From Treponema sp. UBA1747 (GTDB lineage Bacteria > Spirochaetota > Spirochaetia > Treponematales > Treponemataceae): DNA of 64,000 nucleotides. Positions 23,249 to 30,953 of this stretch are shown here, one piece after another (the stretch's first letter is position 1; every line of letters begins with the position of its first letter). The position numbers and the translations under genes were made by a program. Below the pieces are notes generated by a model. The model had not been told where the DNA came from. It saw only the letters and a list, made by a program, of their open reading frames with translations, and ran no database searches. Where the stretch lies: positions 1 through 64,000 of the forward strand of contig DCHR01000006.1 in NCBI GenBank assembly GCA_002315375.1. Direction: 5' to 3'.

Positions 23249-24904
23249 GTATCTGAAATCACTTCCACCAATAAATTCGCGGATAATTGATCTCGGAGGA
23301 ACAACACTCGGTGGAATTGTGCTGAACATGTTCAGGAAGTTCAGAAGCTCTGCGGCTTTTGCATATTCTTTTTCTTCAGGTTTTACACAGCGTAAAAGCG
23401 GAGCGGCGTAAGTTCTTAAAACTGCCAGCTCATAATCCAGAGCAGTATTCAGGACCGCGTCTGCATTATTCTGGAAAGGGAAAATATGAAGTTTTTCTCC
23501 TTTTGTTACGCTTTCCCAGGAAGCAATGGTAGCTGCGGCACTGCGGCCACGGTAACGGGAATCACGAACAATGCGGCGGATTAAACGGTTGTCAGTTGTA
23601 GAAATGCGGGCATGGTCGTCCAGATTCAGCTGGGTTAAGGCTGAAAGGTAAATTTTGAATTTAAGCTCATCGGGAATTTTTGGTGTCAGTTTAGGGTTCA
23701 AACCGTGAATGCCTTCCATAATGAGGATTTCATTTTCTTTCAGAACCATTTTCTTGCTTTCCTCAAAGTACGGGATACTTGTGTGGAAATCGTAAGACGG
23801 AATCTGAACTTCTTTTCCTGCAAAAAGATCCAGAAGGTTCTGGTTCAGAAGTTCAACATCCAGGGCTTCAAGACATTCAAAATCAGGATTTCCTTTTTCA
23901 TCTTTTGGAGTTCGGTCAATGCCTGCATAATAATCATCAAGACTTATTACTTTCGGTACAATTCCGATTGCCAGAAGTTCAAGGGCCAGTTTTTTAGAAG
24001 TTGTGGTTTTTCCCGAGCTTGAAGGACCTGCAATAAGAACAACCCTGGCAGTTTTCTTTTCTGCAATCTGGGAAGCAATTTTTGAAATGTTCTTTGTCTG
24101 GAAAGTTTCCGCAATATCAACAAAATCCTGGGTGCTGTGTTTTGAAAGGCAAAGTTCATTGAGGGAAGCAACTGTTGTCACTCCGATGCGCTTGCCCCAG
24201 GCTTTGTATTCAGAAAAAACCTTGGACAGAGCAGGCTGATCAACGAAAGTATTCAGTTTTGAGCAGTCGTAGCTTTCCGGATAACGGAGCAGAAAACCGT
24301 CTTTGTATTTCATAAGGTCAAAGGCTTTCAATACTCCTGTTGATAAAACTACCGGGCCGTAATGTAAATCGTAAAATCCGTCGATTTCATCAAGAATAAT
24401 TCCCGGAGGACAGGTAAATTCCAGCATCTTGCGGGTTTCCGTAAGTTTTTCTTCTTCAAGAATTCTGCAAGCCTGGGAGTGAGAAAAAAGTTCAGTTTCA
24501 AAGGGAATATTCTGCTTTATCATGTTTTTCATTTTGGAAAGAAGCATATCTATCTGACTTTGAACGATTTCCTTGTCATCATCGAAAGTATAAAAATATC
24601 CATGGTCAATTGAATTACCTACAATAAGCCGTTTTCCCGGGAAGATTTTATGTGCAGCAGCGGCCAGCAGAAGGCAGAGTGAACGACGGTAAATTTTGCT
24701 GCCTTCATGGCTGTTGTCGATAATTGGTTCAACTGTGCAATCGAATTCAACTTTATGATTCAGACCGCAGATTTCATTATTTACCAGAGCACCGAAAATC
24801 CGTTCCTCCGGAAGTCCGCACTGGTAAATAAAATCTTTGAGACTGGAAGATTTTTCCACTGAAAGAATTTTGTTTTGTAATGTGACGCTGATAGTTTTAC
24901 TCAA
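23246..24904 (-). CDS. TGS-domain nucleoside (uridine-type) kinase
   Basis: This 552-residue protein combines an N-terminal TGS domain (about 1-65), a threonyl-tRNA synthetase second-additional-domain-like part with VGNSIDHGYFYTFDDDK and HSQACRILEEEK (around 85-180), and a C-terminal uridine-kinase-type P-loop NTPase: LIAGPSSSGKTTTSKKLALEL (about 298-317), later SLDDYYAGIDRTPKDEKGNPDFE. It is called a nucleoside kinase and may salvage uridine or another nucleoside. It starts at TTG (minus strand 24902-24904), preceded by GGAGGAG. It is convergent with fliJ and divergent from argG. Confidence 0.9.
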   Translation of the reverse strand: MSKTISVTLQNKILSVEKSSSLKDFIYQCGLPEERIFGALVNNEICGLNHKVEFDCTVEPIIDNSHEGSKIYRRSLCLLLAAAAHKIFPGKRLIVGNSIDHGYFYTFDDDKEIVQSQIDMLLSKMKNMIKQNIPFETELFSHSQACRILEEEKLTETRKMLEFTCPPGIILDEIDGFYDLHYGPVVLSTGVLKAFDLMKYKDGFLLRYPESYDCSKLNTFVDQPALSKVFSEYKAWGKRIGVTTVASLNELCLSKHSTQDFVDIAETFQTKNISKIASQIAEKKTARVVLIAGPSSSGKTTTSKKLALELLAIGIVPKVISLDDYYAGIDRTPKDEKGNPDFECLEALDVELLNQNLLDLFAGKEVQIPSYDFHTSIPYFEESKKMVLKENEILIMEGIHGLNPKLTPKIPDELKFKIYLSALTQLNLDDHARISTTDNRLIRRIVRDSRYRGRSAAATIASWESVTKGEKLHIFPFQNNADAVLNTALDYELAVLRTYAAPLLRCVKPEEKEYAKAAELLNFLNMFSTIPPSVVPPRSIIREFIGGSDFRY

Positions 24905-25005
24905 TTTTCTCCTCCAAAAAAAAGGATATAGGTTAATTATATTCCAAATTTGGAGAAAGTGGAGAAGAATAAGATTTTTTATATGGATTTAAAAGATGGG
25001 ATTCT

Positions 25006-25039
25006 TGTATATTTATACATTTTTTTGTATATTTATGCA
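25006..25039 (+). promoter_or_regulatory. Two candidate ArgR boxes in the argG promoter
   Basis: TGTATATTTATACA (25006-25019) is a perfect palindrome. TGTATATTTATGCA (25026-25039) is nearly so. Their starts are 20 bp apart, about two helical turns. The half-site and 4-bp gap (TGTAT-N4-ATACA) match the ARG-box design TGAAT-N4-ATTCA used by ArgR. The second overlaps a CATAAT -10-like hexamer at 25038-25043, so binding should repress argG. Confidence 0.55.
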
Positions 25040-25075
25040 TAATAGTTAAATTTCATATTTTATGGAGGCCTTTTT

Positions 25076-26341
25076 ATGGCAAAAGGAAAAGTAGTTCTTG
25101 CTTATTCTGGTGGACTTGATACAACAGTTATCATTCCATGGCTCAAAGAAAATTATGATTATGATGTAATCGCCGTTTGTATTGACGTAGGTCAGGGCGA
25201 TGACTGGGAAGCTATCAAAGGCCGCGCCCTTAAAACCGGTGCAACAGCCTGTTACGTTGTAGATGCCCGTCAGGAATATATTGAAGAATACATCTGGCCT
25301 GCTCTTAAAGCAAATGCAGTTTACGAAGATGAATACCTTCTTGGTACATCAACAGCACGTCCTCTTATTGCAAAAATCCTGGTTGAATATGCACGTCAGG
25401 AAGGCGCTGTAGCAATCTGTCACGGTGCTACAGGTAAAGGAAACGACCAGGTTCGTTTCGAATTCGGTATCAAAGCTTTTGCTCCTGACCTTCAGGTTAT
25501 TGCTGCATGGCGCGATGACAAATGGAACATGGACAGCCGTGAAGCTGAAATCAAATACCTGGAAGACCGCGGACTTGAAGTTCCAATGAAGAAAGACCAG
25601 TCATACTCACGTGATGAAAACATCTGGCACCTTTCACATGAAGGTCTGGAACTGGAAAAAACAGAAAACGAACCAAACTACAAGCACATGCTTAAAAATA
25701 CTGTAGTTCCTGAAGAAGCACCAGCTGACGGTGAATACGTTACAATCGAATTTGAAAAAGGTGTTCCAGTAGCTCTCAACGGCAAAAAAATGAACGCACT
25801 GGATCTTCTTACAGAACTGAATGTAATCGGCGGACGCAACGGTGTTGGTCTTGTTGACATCTGTGAAAACCGTTTCGTTGGTATGAAATCACGCGGTGTT
25901 TACGAAACACCAGGCGGAGCAATTCTTTACTTTGCTCACAGAATGATGGATCACATCTGTCTGGACCGCGAAACATATCACTTCAAACAGCAGATTTCCC
26001 TCCGCATGTCTGAACTGATTTACGACGGAAAATGGTTCACAACTCTTATGGATTCTTGTATGGCTTTCGTAGACAAGGCAGAAGAAACTGTAACAGGTTG
26101 GGCAAAAGTAAAAGTTGTTAAGGGTGCTATCCGTGCTGCAGGTTCTGGTTCAAAATACAGTCTTTACAATGAAGATATTGCTTCATTCACAACTGGTGAA
26201 CTTTACAACCACAAAGACGCACAGGGCTTCATCACTCTTGCAGGTCTGCCACTTAAAGTTCGCGCTATGATGGAACAGAAAGTAGGTGAAGGACAGGCAA
26301 TTACTGAAAGCAAAAACCTGAAGAAGAGACCTACAGAATAG
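25076..26341 (+). CDS. argG: Argininosuccinate synthase
   Basis: ArgG joins citrulline and aspartate using ATP, the step before ArgH. The 421-residue protein begins with the PP-loop KVVLAYSGGLDTTVIIPWLKE (residues about 4-24), then CIDVGQGDDW, and LLGTSTARPLIAKILVEYARQEGAVAICHGATGKGNDQVRFE, hallmark ArgG sequences. A GGAGG ribosome binding site lies 9 nt from the ATG. Two palindromes upstream look like ArgR operators. It is followed by an unusual row of hairpins (described separately). Confidence 0.98.
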   Translation: MAKGKVVLAYSGGLDTTVIIPWLKENYDYDVIAVCIDVGQGDDWEAIKGRALKTGATACYVVDARQEYIEEYIWPALKANAVYEDEYLLGTSTARPLIAKILVEYARQEGAVAICHGATGKGNDQVRFEFGIKAFAPDLQVIAAWRDDKWNMDSREAEIKYLEDRGLEVPMKKDQSYSRDENIWHLSHEGLELEKTENEPNYKHMLKNTVVPEEAPADGEYVTIEFEKGVPVALNGKKMNALDLLTELNVIGGRNGVGLVDICENRFVGMKSRGVYETPGGAILYFAHRMMDHICLDRETYHFKQQISLRMSELIYDGKWFTTLMDSCMAFVDKAEETVTGWAKVKVVKGAIRAAGSGSKYSLYNEDIASFTTGELYNHKDAQGFITLAGLPLKVRAMMEQKVGEGQAITESKNLKKRPTE

Positions 26342-26342
26342 T

Positions 26343-26501
26343 ACGCAAAATGACAGAATGTCATTTTGCGACCCACGAAGCAAGTTTGCTTCGTGCCAAG
26401 AACCGTTAAAAAGCAAGCCGAAAGGGTTGCTTTAGGTTCATCGAGAAAACGGCTCACAAACCAGCTCCTGCTGGTTTGCCAATAATCGAAGAACCGTTAA
26501 A
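26343..26501 (+). repeat. Tandem hairpin array after argG
   Basis: Four strong stem-loops lie head-to-tail. 26344-26370 is CGCAAAATGAC/GTCATTTTGCG with an 11-bp perfect stem. 26374-26395 is CACGAAGCAA/TTGCTTCGTG. 26409-26432 is an AAGCAA/TTGCTT-type stem with a GAAA loop. 26435-26495 is an outer stem GGTTC-TCGA/TCGA-GAACC enclosing CAAACCAGC/GCTGGTTTG. The direct repeat AAGAACCGTTAAAA occurs twice (about 26398 and 26489), each time just before a hairpin. No open reading frame or known RNA family is recognised. Confidence 0.75.
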
Positions 26502-26530
26502 AGGCGCCATTCAGTGTGGCGCTTTTTTTA
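26502..26530 (+). terminator. Intrinsic terminator closing the argG 3' region
   Basis: GCGCCA-ttcagtg-TGGCGC followed by a 7-T run. It is the last hairpin of the array after argG. Confidence 0.85.
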
Positions 26531-26538
26531 TTTTAATC

Positions 26539-26547
26539 TGATAAAAT
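26539..26547 (+). promoter_or_regulatory. Extended -10 for leaderless moxR-like mRNA
   Basis: TGA-TAAAAT, with TAAAAT at 26542-26547, ends 7 nt before the ATG at 26555. No Shine-Dalgarno sequence is present. Confidence 0.5.
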
Positions 26548-26554
26548 ACCAGCA

Positions 26555-27619
26555 ATGACTATTAACGCAAAACAACTTGAATTCATTTTAGACAATACTC
26601 CTGCCAGCCAGAATATTATGCTTATGGGAAAGCACGGAATCGGTAAGTCCCGCATTCTGGAAGATTATTTTTCAAAGAAAGGACAGAAGGTTGTCATACT
26701 TTTTTTAGGTCAGATGGCAGACCCTTCAGACCTTATCGGGCTTCCTGAAAAAAATGAAGAAATCGGAAAAACAGATTTCATGCTTCCTTACTGGTTCCCT
26801 ACAGACGGGAAACCGATTGTTCTCTTTCTGGATGAATTAAACCGCGCACGTCCTGAAGTCCTCCAGACAATTATGGATTTAACTTTGAACCGTAAGCTGG
26901 CGGGAAAATCACTTCCGGACGGAAGCCGTATTATTTCTGCCGTAAACAACGGAAATGAATATCAGCTTACAGACCTGGACCCGGCACTTGTAAGCCGCTT
27001 TAATATTTACGAGTTTGCTCCAAGCGTTGAAGACTGGATCAACTGGGCAAAGACAAGCGGAATTGATGAAAGAGTAATTTCTTTTATTTCTGAAAATCCT
27101 GAATATCTGGACAGCTTTGAAAACGGCGAAGCCGAAAACCTGGAACGTACTCCGGATCGCAGAAGCTGGGAACGTGTAAGTGAAATCACAAGAAACTTTT
27201 CTGAAATCACTTTTGAATTAAAGCCTCTTGTAAGCGGCATCATCGGTTCTGAAGCAACTTCCGTGTTTTTTGAATATGCAAAAAACGAAAAGGAACTTTC
27301 TGTAAAACAGGTTCTCACTTCTGATTTTGCATTCATTGAACCTGAACTTCGTGAAATGGATATCAGCCGCATCACTCAGCTTAATAATTCTGTTTTCAAA
27401 TATCTGGAAAGTTTTTCTGAAAACTGCAGCGAAGTCGATGTAAAAAAGATTTCTGAAAACTTGAATAAATATTTTGATCTTCTTCCTTTGCTTTCAAAAG
27501 AATACATGATGCATTTCATCAGCCTTTGTTCGGCTCAGGTTTATCCAAAGACTCTTGTTTTTATTACAGAATGCTGCGGCTCTTTATATAAAAAGATTCT
27601 CGATTCAATAAATAACTGA
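26555..27619 (+). CDS. MoxR-type AAA+ ATPase
   Basis: This 354-residue ATPase has Walker A MLMGKHGIGKSRI (about residues 22-34), Walker B IVLFLDELNRARPEV (about 89-103) and VSRFNIYEFAPS. MoxR ATPases act as chaperones that insert metals or mature partner complexes, usually with a VWA protein. Here the next gene, overlapping by one base, encodes that VWA protein. No ribosome binding site is seen; an extended -10 ends 7 nt upstream, so it may be leaderless. The client is unknown. Confidence 0.88.
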   Translation: MTINAKQLEFILDNTPASQNIMLMGKHGIGKSRILEDYFSKKGQKVVILFLGQMADPSDLIGLPEKNEEIGKTDFMLPYWFPTDGKPIVLFLDELNRARPEVLQTIMDLTLNRKLAGKSLPDGSRIISAVNNGNEYQLTDLDPALVSRFNIYEFAPSVEDWINWAKTSGIDERVISFISENPEYLDSFENGEAENLERTPDRRSWERVSEITRNFSEITFELKPLVSGIIGSEATSVFFEYAKNEKELSVKQVLTSDFAFIEPELREMDISRITQLNNSVFKYLESFSENCSEVDVKKISENLNKYFDLLPLLSKEYMMHFISLCSAQVYPKTLVFITECCGSLYKKILDSINN

Positions 27620-28836
27620 TGACACAGCTTGAAAAAAAACTGAAAGATATTGTCTCATCCTGGTTTTATAAGGAACCGCTTCTGTTTTCCGCAGTCTGCA
27701 CACACAGACTCGTTGAAAACCCTATGCTTTCTGTTCCATTCAGATCGGGAAACATGCATATAGAATTCAGTTCGAAGATTCTGGACGGATTTCCGGATAG
27801 TCTTCTTGAAGAATATTTCAAGATTGAAGTTTTCAGAATTCTTCTTCTGCATCCATATTCCCGCCAGCCTTACAATGCAAAAAAAATGATACTGATGCTG
27901 GCAAGTGATGTTACTATTTCGCAGCTCCACAGGATTCCTGAAGGTGTAATACTGCCCGGAGTTGAATATTTGAAAAGCCGTGATTCTGCTTATGCCCGTG
28001 CGCTGGAAAGCCCTGGAAGAGTTTTTATGTATGAAAATCTTTCCTTCGAAGAATGGTATAAAAAAATCTATGACCTTGTTGCTGAATCTTCAAAAGGGCA
28101 GAACGCAGGAGCCAGTGATGAAAGCATGGAAAACCTTCTGGTCCAGGCAGATGAAAGTGCGGCTCTTTGGGAAGAAAATGAAGAAGCTCAGAATAAATTG
28201 AAGGATGAAATTAAGAAGGCTGAAGTGGATGAAGGATGGGGCGGAATAGGTGGCGAGCTGGCCCGGTCTCTTACGGAAGAAACAGATTTTTCTTTCGACT
28301 ACAGACGTGCTCTTTCAAAGTTCCGTGCAAACATCGTCAGTTCAAACCGTAAACTGACACGTATGAAACCGAACCGTCGTTTTGGTTTCAAAGCTATGGG
28401 AAGCCGTTATGACAGGAAAGCAAATATTCTTATTGCAGTTGATGTCAGCGGTTCAATTACTGATGAAAGCTTTAATCATTTTTATAAGGCGATTAAAAAT
28501 ATTTTCTTTCTGGGAATTATCGAAAAAATCGATGTGATTTTTTTTGATACAACTTTAAAAAATCTGAAGCCGGTTACTTTCAGAAAGAAAATTGAACTTG
28601 ATGAAATTAAAGGCAGGGGAGGAACCAACTTCCAGCCTGCAATTGATTTCTACTTTGAACATAAAACTGAATATAACGGACTTATTATTTTTACTGACGG
28701 CCAGGGACAGATTCCTGTCATGAAAGGAAACGGAGTAAATATTCTCTGGATTATTTCAAACAGACTTGATTTTGAAAAATGCCGTCAGTGGATTAATAAT
28801 CTTCCGGGAAATAAATCAACTTATCTTCCGTTTTAG
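27619..28836 (+). CDS. VWA-domain protein, MoxR partner
   Basis: This 405-residue protein has an N-terminal DUF2201-like zone (SAVCTHRLVENPML, LLHPYSRQPYNAKKMILMLASDV) and a C-terminal von Willebrand factor A domain. MIDAS residues are in NILIAVDVSGSITDESF (DxSxS, about residue 275), GGTNFQPA and FTDGQG. It therefore should bind a divalent metal. Its start codon overlaps the moxR-like stop (TGATG), which gives translational coupling. The middle part (about 160-220) is rich in Glu, Ala and Lys. It resembles VWA-like proteins in chaperone-like ATPase pairs; the target is unknown. Confidence 0.88.
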   Translation: MTQLEKKLKDIVSSWFYKEPLLFSAVCTHRLVENPMLSVPFRSGNMHIEFSSKILDGFPDSLLEEYFKIEVFRILLLHPYSRQPYNAKKMILMLASDVTISQLHRIPEGVILPGVEYLKSRDSAYARALESPGRVFMYENLSFEEWYKKIYDLVAESSKGQNAGASDESMENLLVQADESAALWEENEEAQNKLKDEIKKAEVDEGWGGIGGELARSLTEETDFSFDYRRALSKFRANIVSSNRKLTRMKPNRRFGFKAMGSRYDRKANILIAVDVSGSITDESFNHFYKAIKNIFFLGIIEKIDVIFFDTTLKNLKPVTFRKKIELDEIKGRGGTNFQPAIDFYFEHKTEYNGLIIFTDGQGQIPVMKGNGVNILWIISNRLDFEKCRQWINNLPGNKSTYLPF

Positions 28837-28867
28837 GAAAATGTGGCAGTGTTTTTAGGAGACACAT

Positions 28868-29461
28868 ATGATTGGTGATAAAGAATCAGATTTCTGGAAA
28901 GTAAAAATAAATGATTTCCAGCACAGAAATATGACAAGACCTGGGGCAGAACGGCTTGATCTTGCAGATGTGAATAATGAAATTCAAAAATTCGAAAAGG
29001 CTCATCCTGAACTTTCGGTAAAAACTACTGACAACGGAACTTATGTTACCTGGGAAATTCTTATAACTGTCAGCGTAAAACTAAGGGTTTTCTTTCAGTC
29101 TCAGATTAAGTTGAGTCTTATGGATGTGTCTTCCGGTGATGCAGTAAAAATCTGTGATGTAAAATGTTTTTATAATCCGTTCCCTGAGATTGAATATTTT
29201 GTAGGTCAGATTCCTGAGTATAAAAAGGAACTTGATGAATTATTGAAAACAGATATGCAGCTTTCAAAAAAACAAAAAATAGCAGGGGAATTCATAAAAG
29301 CTTATCTGCAGACAAAAATTTCACCGGAAAAATATTTATGGCAGCTTCTTCCTGGAGAGCAGGATTTTAAACTCCACCTTACTGATGCCGGAACTTTTGA
29401 AGAAAAAAACGTTCTCCTCACATTTGAGGATTTTGTGTCAGAGATTAATAAATTGCAATAA
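28868..29461 (+). CDS. Protein of unknown function in the MoxR/VWA operon
   Basis: This 197-residue protein of unrecognised family has AGGAGA as ribosome binding site, placed 31 bp after the VWA gene, so it belongs to the same transcript. It has no signal peptide or membrane segment and mixes charged and aromatic stretches, such as YVTWEILITVSVKLRVFFQSQIKLSLMDV, which may be a beta sheet, and EFIKAYLQTKISPEKYLW. It may be a client or adaptor of the ATPase pair, an inference from position only. Confidence 0.7.
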   Translation: MIGDKESDFWKVKINDFQHRNMTRPGAERLDLADVNNEIQKFEKAHPELSVKTTDNGTYVTWEILITVSVKLRVFFQSQIKLSLMDVSSGDAVKICDVKCFYNPFPEIEYFVGQIPEYKKELDELLKTDMQLSKKQKIAGEFIKAYLQTKISPEKYLWQLLPGEQDFKLHLTDAGTFEEKNVLLTFEDFVSEINKLQ

Positions 29462-29475
29462 TAATGGTTTGGGAA

Positions 29476-29482
29476 GTATACT
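29476..29482 (+). promoter_or_regulatory. -10 promoter for leaderless xerC mRNA
   Basis: TATACT (29477-29482) ends 6 nt before the xerC ATG. TTGCAA lies 18 bp upstream as a fair -35. The predicted start of transcription falls at the start codon. Confidence 0.55.
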
Positions 29483-29488
29483 AAAACA

Positions 29489-30409
29489 ATGACTCTTCAG
29501 GATGCAATTGACGAATTCCTAATTTATCTTTCTTCTGTCCGGACTCTTTCTGATAATACTGTAACAGGGTATAGAAATGATTTTGTTCATTTGACAAGTT
29601 ATACGGGAACAGAACGTGAACTGGAAACCATAAAGAAAGAAGAGTTGCTCACAAGTATCGGGTATATGTCCCAGAAAAAAATGGCGGCAGCTTCAATTAA
29701 CCGTTATATTGCAGCTGTGCGAACTCTTTTTGCTTACTGCAAAAAAATGAGCTATATAGAAAAAAATCCTGCTCTTGACCTGAAGACCGTGAAGCTTCCC
29801 AAACGTATTCCGAAATTTCTTACAGAAAAAGAAGTAGACGATTTGTGCATTGCTCCAAAAGAAACGGAACTTTTGTGGGAAAACCGGGACAGAGCAATTT
29901 TTGAAATGCTTTATTCGTCAGGTTGTCGTGTCAGTGAACTTTCAAATCTGAAATTTTCTGATTTTACAGACGGTTTTCATGCGGCCCTTATCCGTGGTAA
30001 GGGGAAAAAGGATCGTTATGTTTATTTTGCAGATGATGCCCAGGCGGCCCTGAAGAATTACCTTGACGACAGGGAAAAAATCTTTGTAAATTTAAAAAAA
30101 GAAGATGATTGTGAATATGTCTTTGTGAACCAGCGGGGCGGACATTTAAGTGTCCGTGGAATCAGCTGGATTTTATCACGTTATTCAGGTCCTGAAGGAA
30201 CAAATCATCAGATTTCACCCCATGCTTTGCGCCATACTTTTGCAACAGCAATGCTGGGAAACGGAGCTGACGTTCGTCTGGTACAGGAACTTCTTGGACA
30301 TTCCAGTGTAAGTACCACACAGAGGTATACACATATAACAACTGAAAAACTGATAGAAACATATAATAAAGCGCACCCACATGCAGGAGATAAAAATGAG
30401 CAAAAATAA
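29489..30409 (+). CDS. xerC: Tyrosine recombinase XerC/XerD type
   Basis: This 306-residue site-specific recombinase belongs to the pair that resolves chromosome dimers at dif. Catalytic residues are visible in SSGCRVSELSNL (Arg I), HALRHTFATAML (HxxR) and LLGHSSVSTTQRYTHI (GHxx...Tyr). The N-terminal SAM-like domain begins TLQDAIDEFLIYLSSVRTLSDNTVTGYRND. It sits before hslV and hslU with a 14-bp overlap, the order seen for codV (xerC) in Bacillus. This argues for the chromosomal recombinase and against a phage integrase. No ribosome binding site is seen (leaderless candidate). Confidence 0.93.
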   Translation: MTLQDAIDEFLIYLSSVRTLSDNTVTGYRNDFVHLTSYTGTERELETIKKEELLTSIGYMSQKKMAAASINRYIAAVRTLFAYCKKMSYIEKNPALDLKTVKLPKRIPKFLTEKEVDDLCIAPKETELLWENRDRAIFEMLYSSGCRVSELSNLKFSDFTDGFHAALIRGKGKKDRYVYFADDAQAALKNYLDDREKIFVNLKKEDDCEYVFVNQRGGHLSVRGISWILSRYSGPEGTNHQISPHALRHTFATAMLGNGADVRLVQELLGHSSVSTTQRYTHITTEKLIETYNKAHPHAGDKNEQK

Positions 30410-30950
30410 CGGAAATTTTCCGCGCATTCGAAGTACAACGGTTCTTGCCGTAAAAAAAGATGGAAAAGTTGCCATGGCAGGTGACGGACAGGTTACTCTG
30501 GGAGAAACTGTTTGCAAAGGTAATGCACGTAAAGTCAGAAAAATCTATGACGGAAAAATATTAACAGGTTTTGCCGGTTCTGTAGCAGATGCTTTTACTC
30601 TGCTTGACCGCTTCGAAGAAAGAGTAAAGGAATTCAACGGAGATTTGACCCGTTCTGCAGTAGCACTTGCAAAAGCCTGGAGAACAGACAGAACTCTTTC
30701 AAAACTGGAAGCCATGCTTCTTGTTGCAGATAAAAACAAAATACTCCTTGTTTCAGGTGACGGAAATGTAATTGAACCTGAAAATGATGTAATTGCTATC
30801 GGTTCCGGTGGTAATTATGCTTATTCAGCTGCTCTGGCTTATCTTGACGGCTCAAATTACAGTGCAGCCGAAATAGCTGAAAAATCTCTTCGTATTGCAG
30901 GAGATATTTGTATTTATACAAACAGTCATATTACAGTTGAGGAATTATAA
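30396..30950 (+). CDS. hslV: ATP-dependent protease peptidase subunit HslV
   Basis: HslV is the proteolytic ring of the HslUV protease. The start is set at the ATG at 30396, which has AGGAG 7 nt upstream, rather than an earlier in-frame ATG. This gives 184 residues. The N-terminal sequence MSKNNGNFPRIRSTTVLAVKK aligns with the usual T-T-I-V start after a propeptide of about 13 residues. The nucleophile is therefore expected to be the Thr following RS. AMAGDGQVTLG is the next conserved motif. It overlaps xerC and is followed 3 bp later by hslU. Confidence 0.95.
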   Translation: MSKNNGNFPRIRSTTVLAVKKDGKVAMAGDGQVTLGETVCKGNARKVRKIYDGKILTGFAGSVADAFTLLDRFEERVKEFNGDLTRSAVALAKAWRTDRTLSKLEAMLLVADKNKILLVSGDGNVIEPENDVIAIGSGGNYAYSAALAYLDGSNYSAAEIAEKSLRIAGDICIYTNSHITVEEL

Positions 30951-30953
30951 TTT

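Noticed and set aside
29489..30409. Tyrosine recombinase considered as the integrase of a mobile element
   Set aside because: It is fused by overlap to hslV and hslU, the conserved xerC-hslVU order, and no attachment site or phage genes are near.
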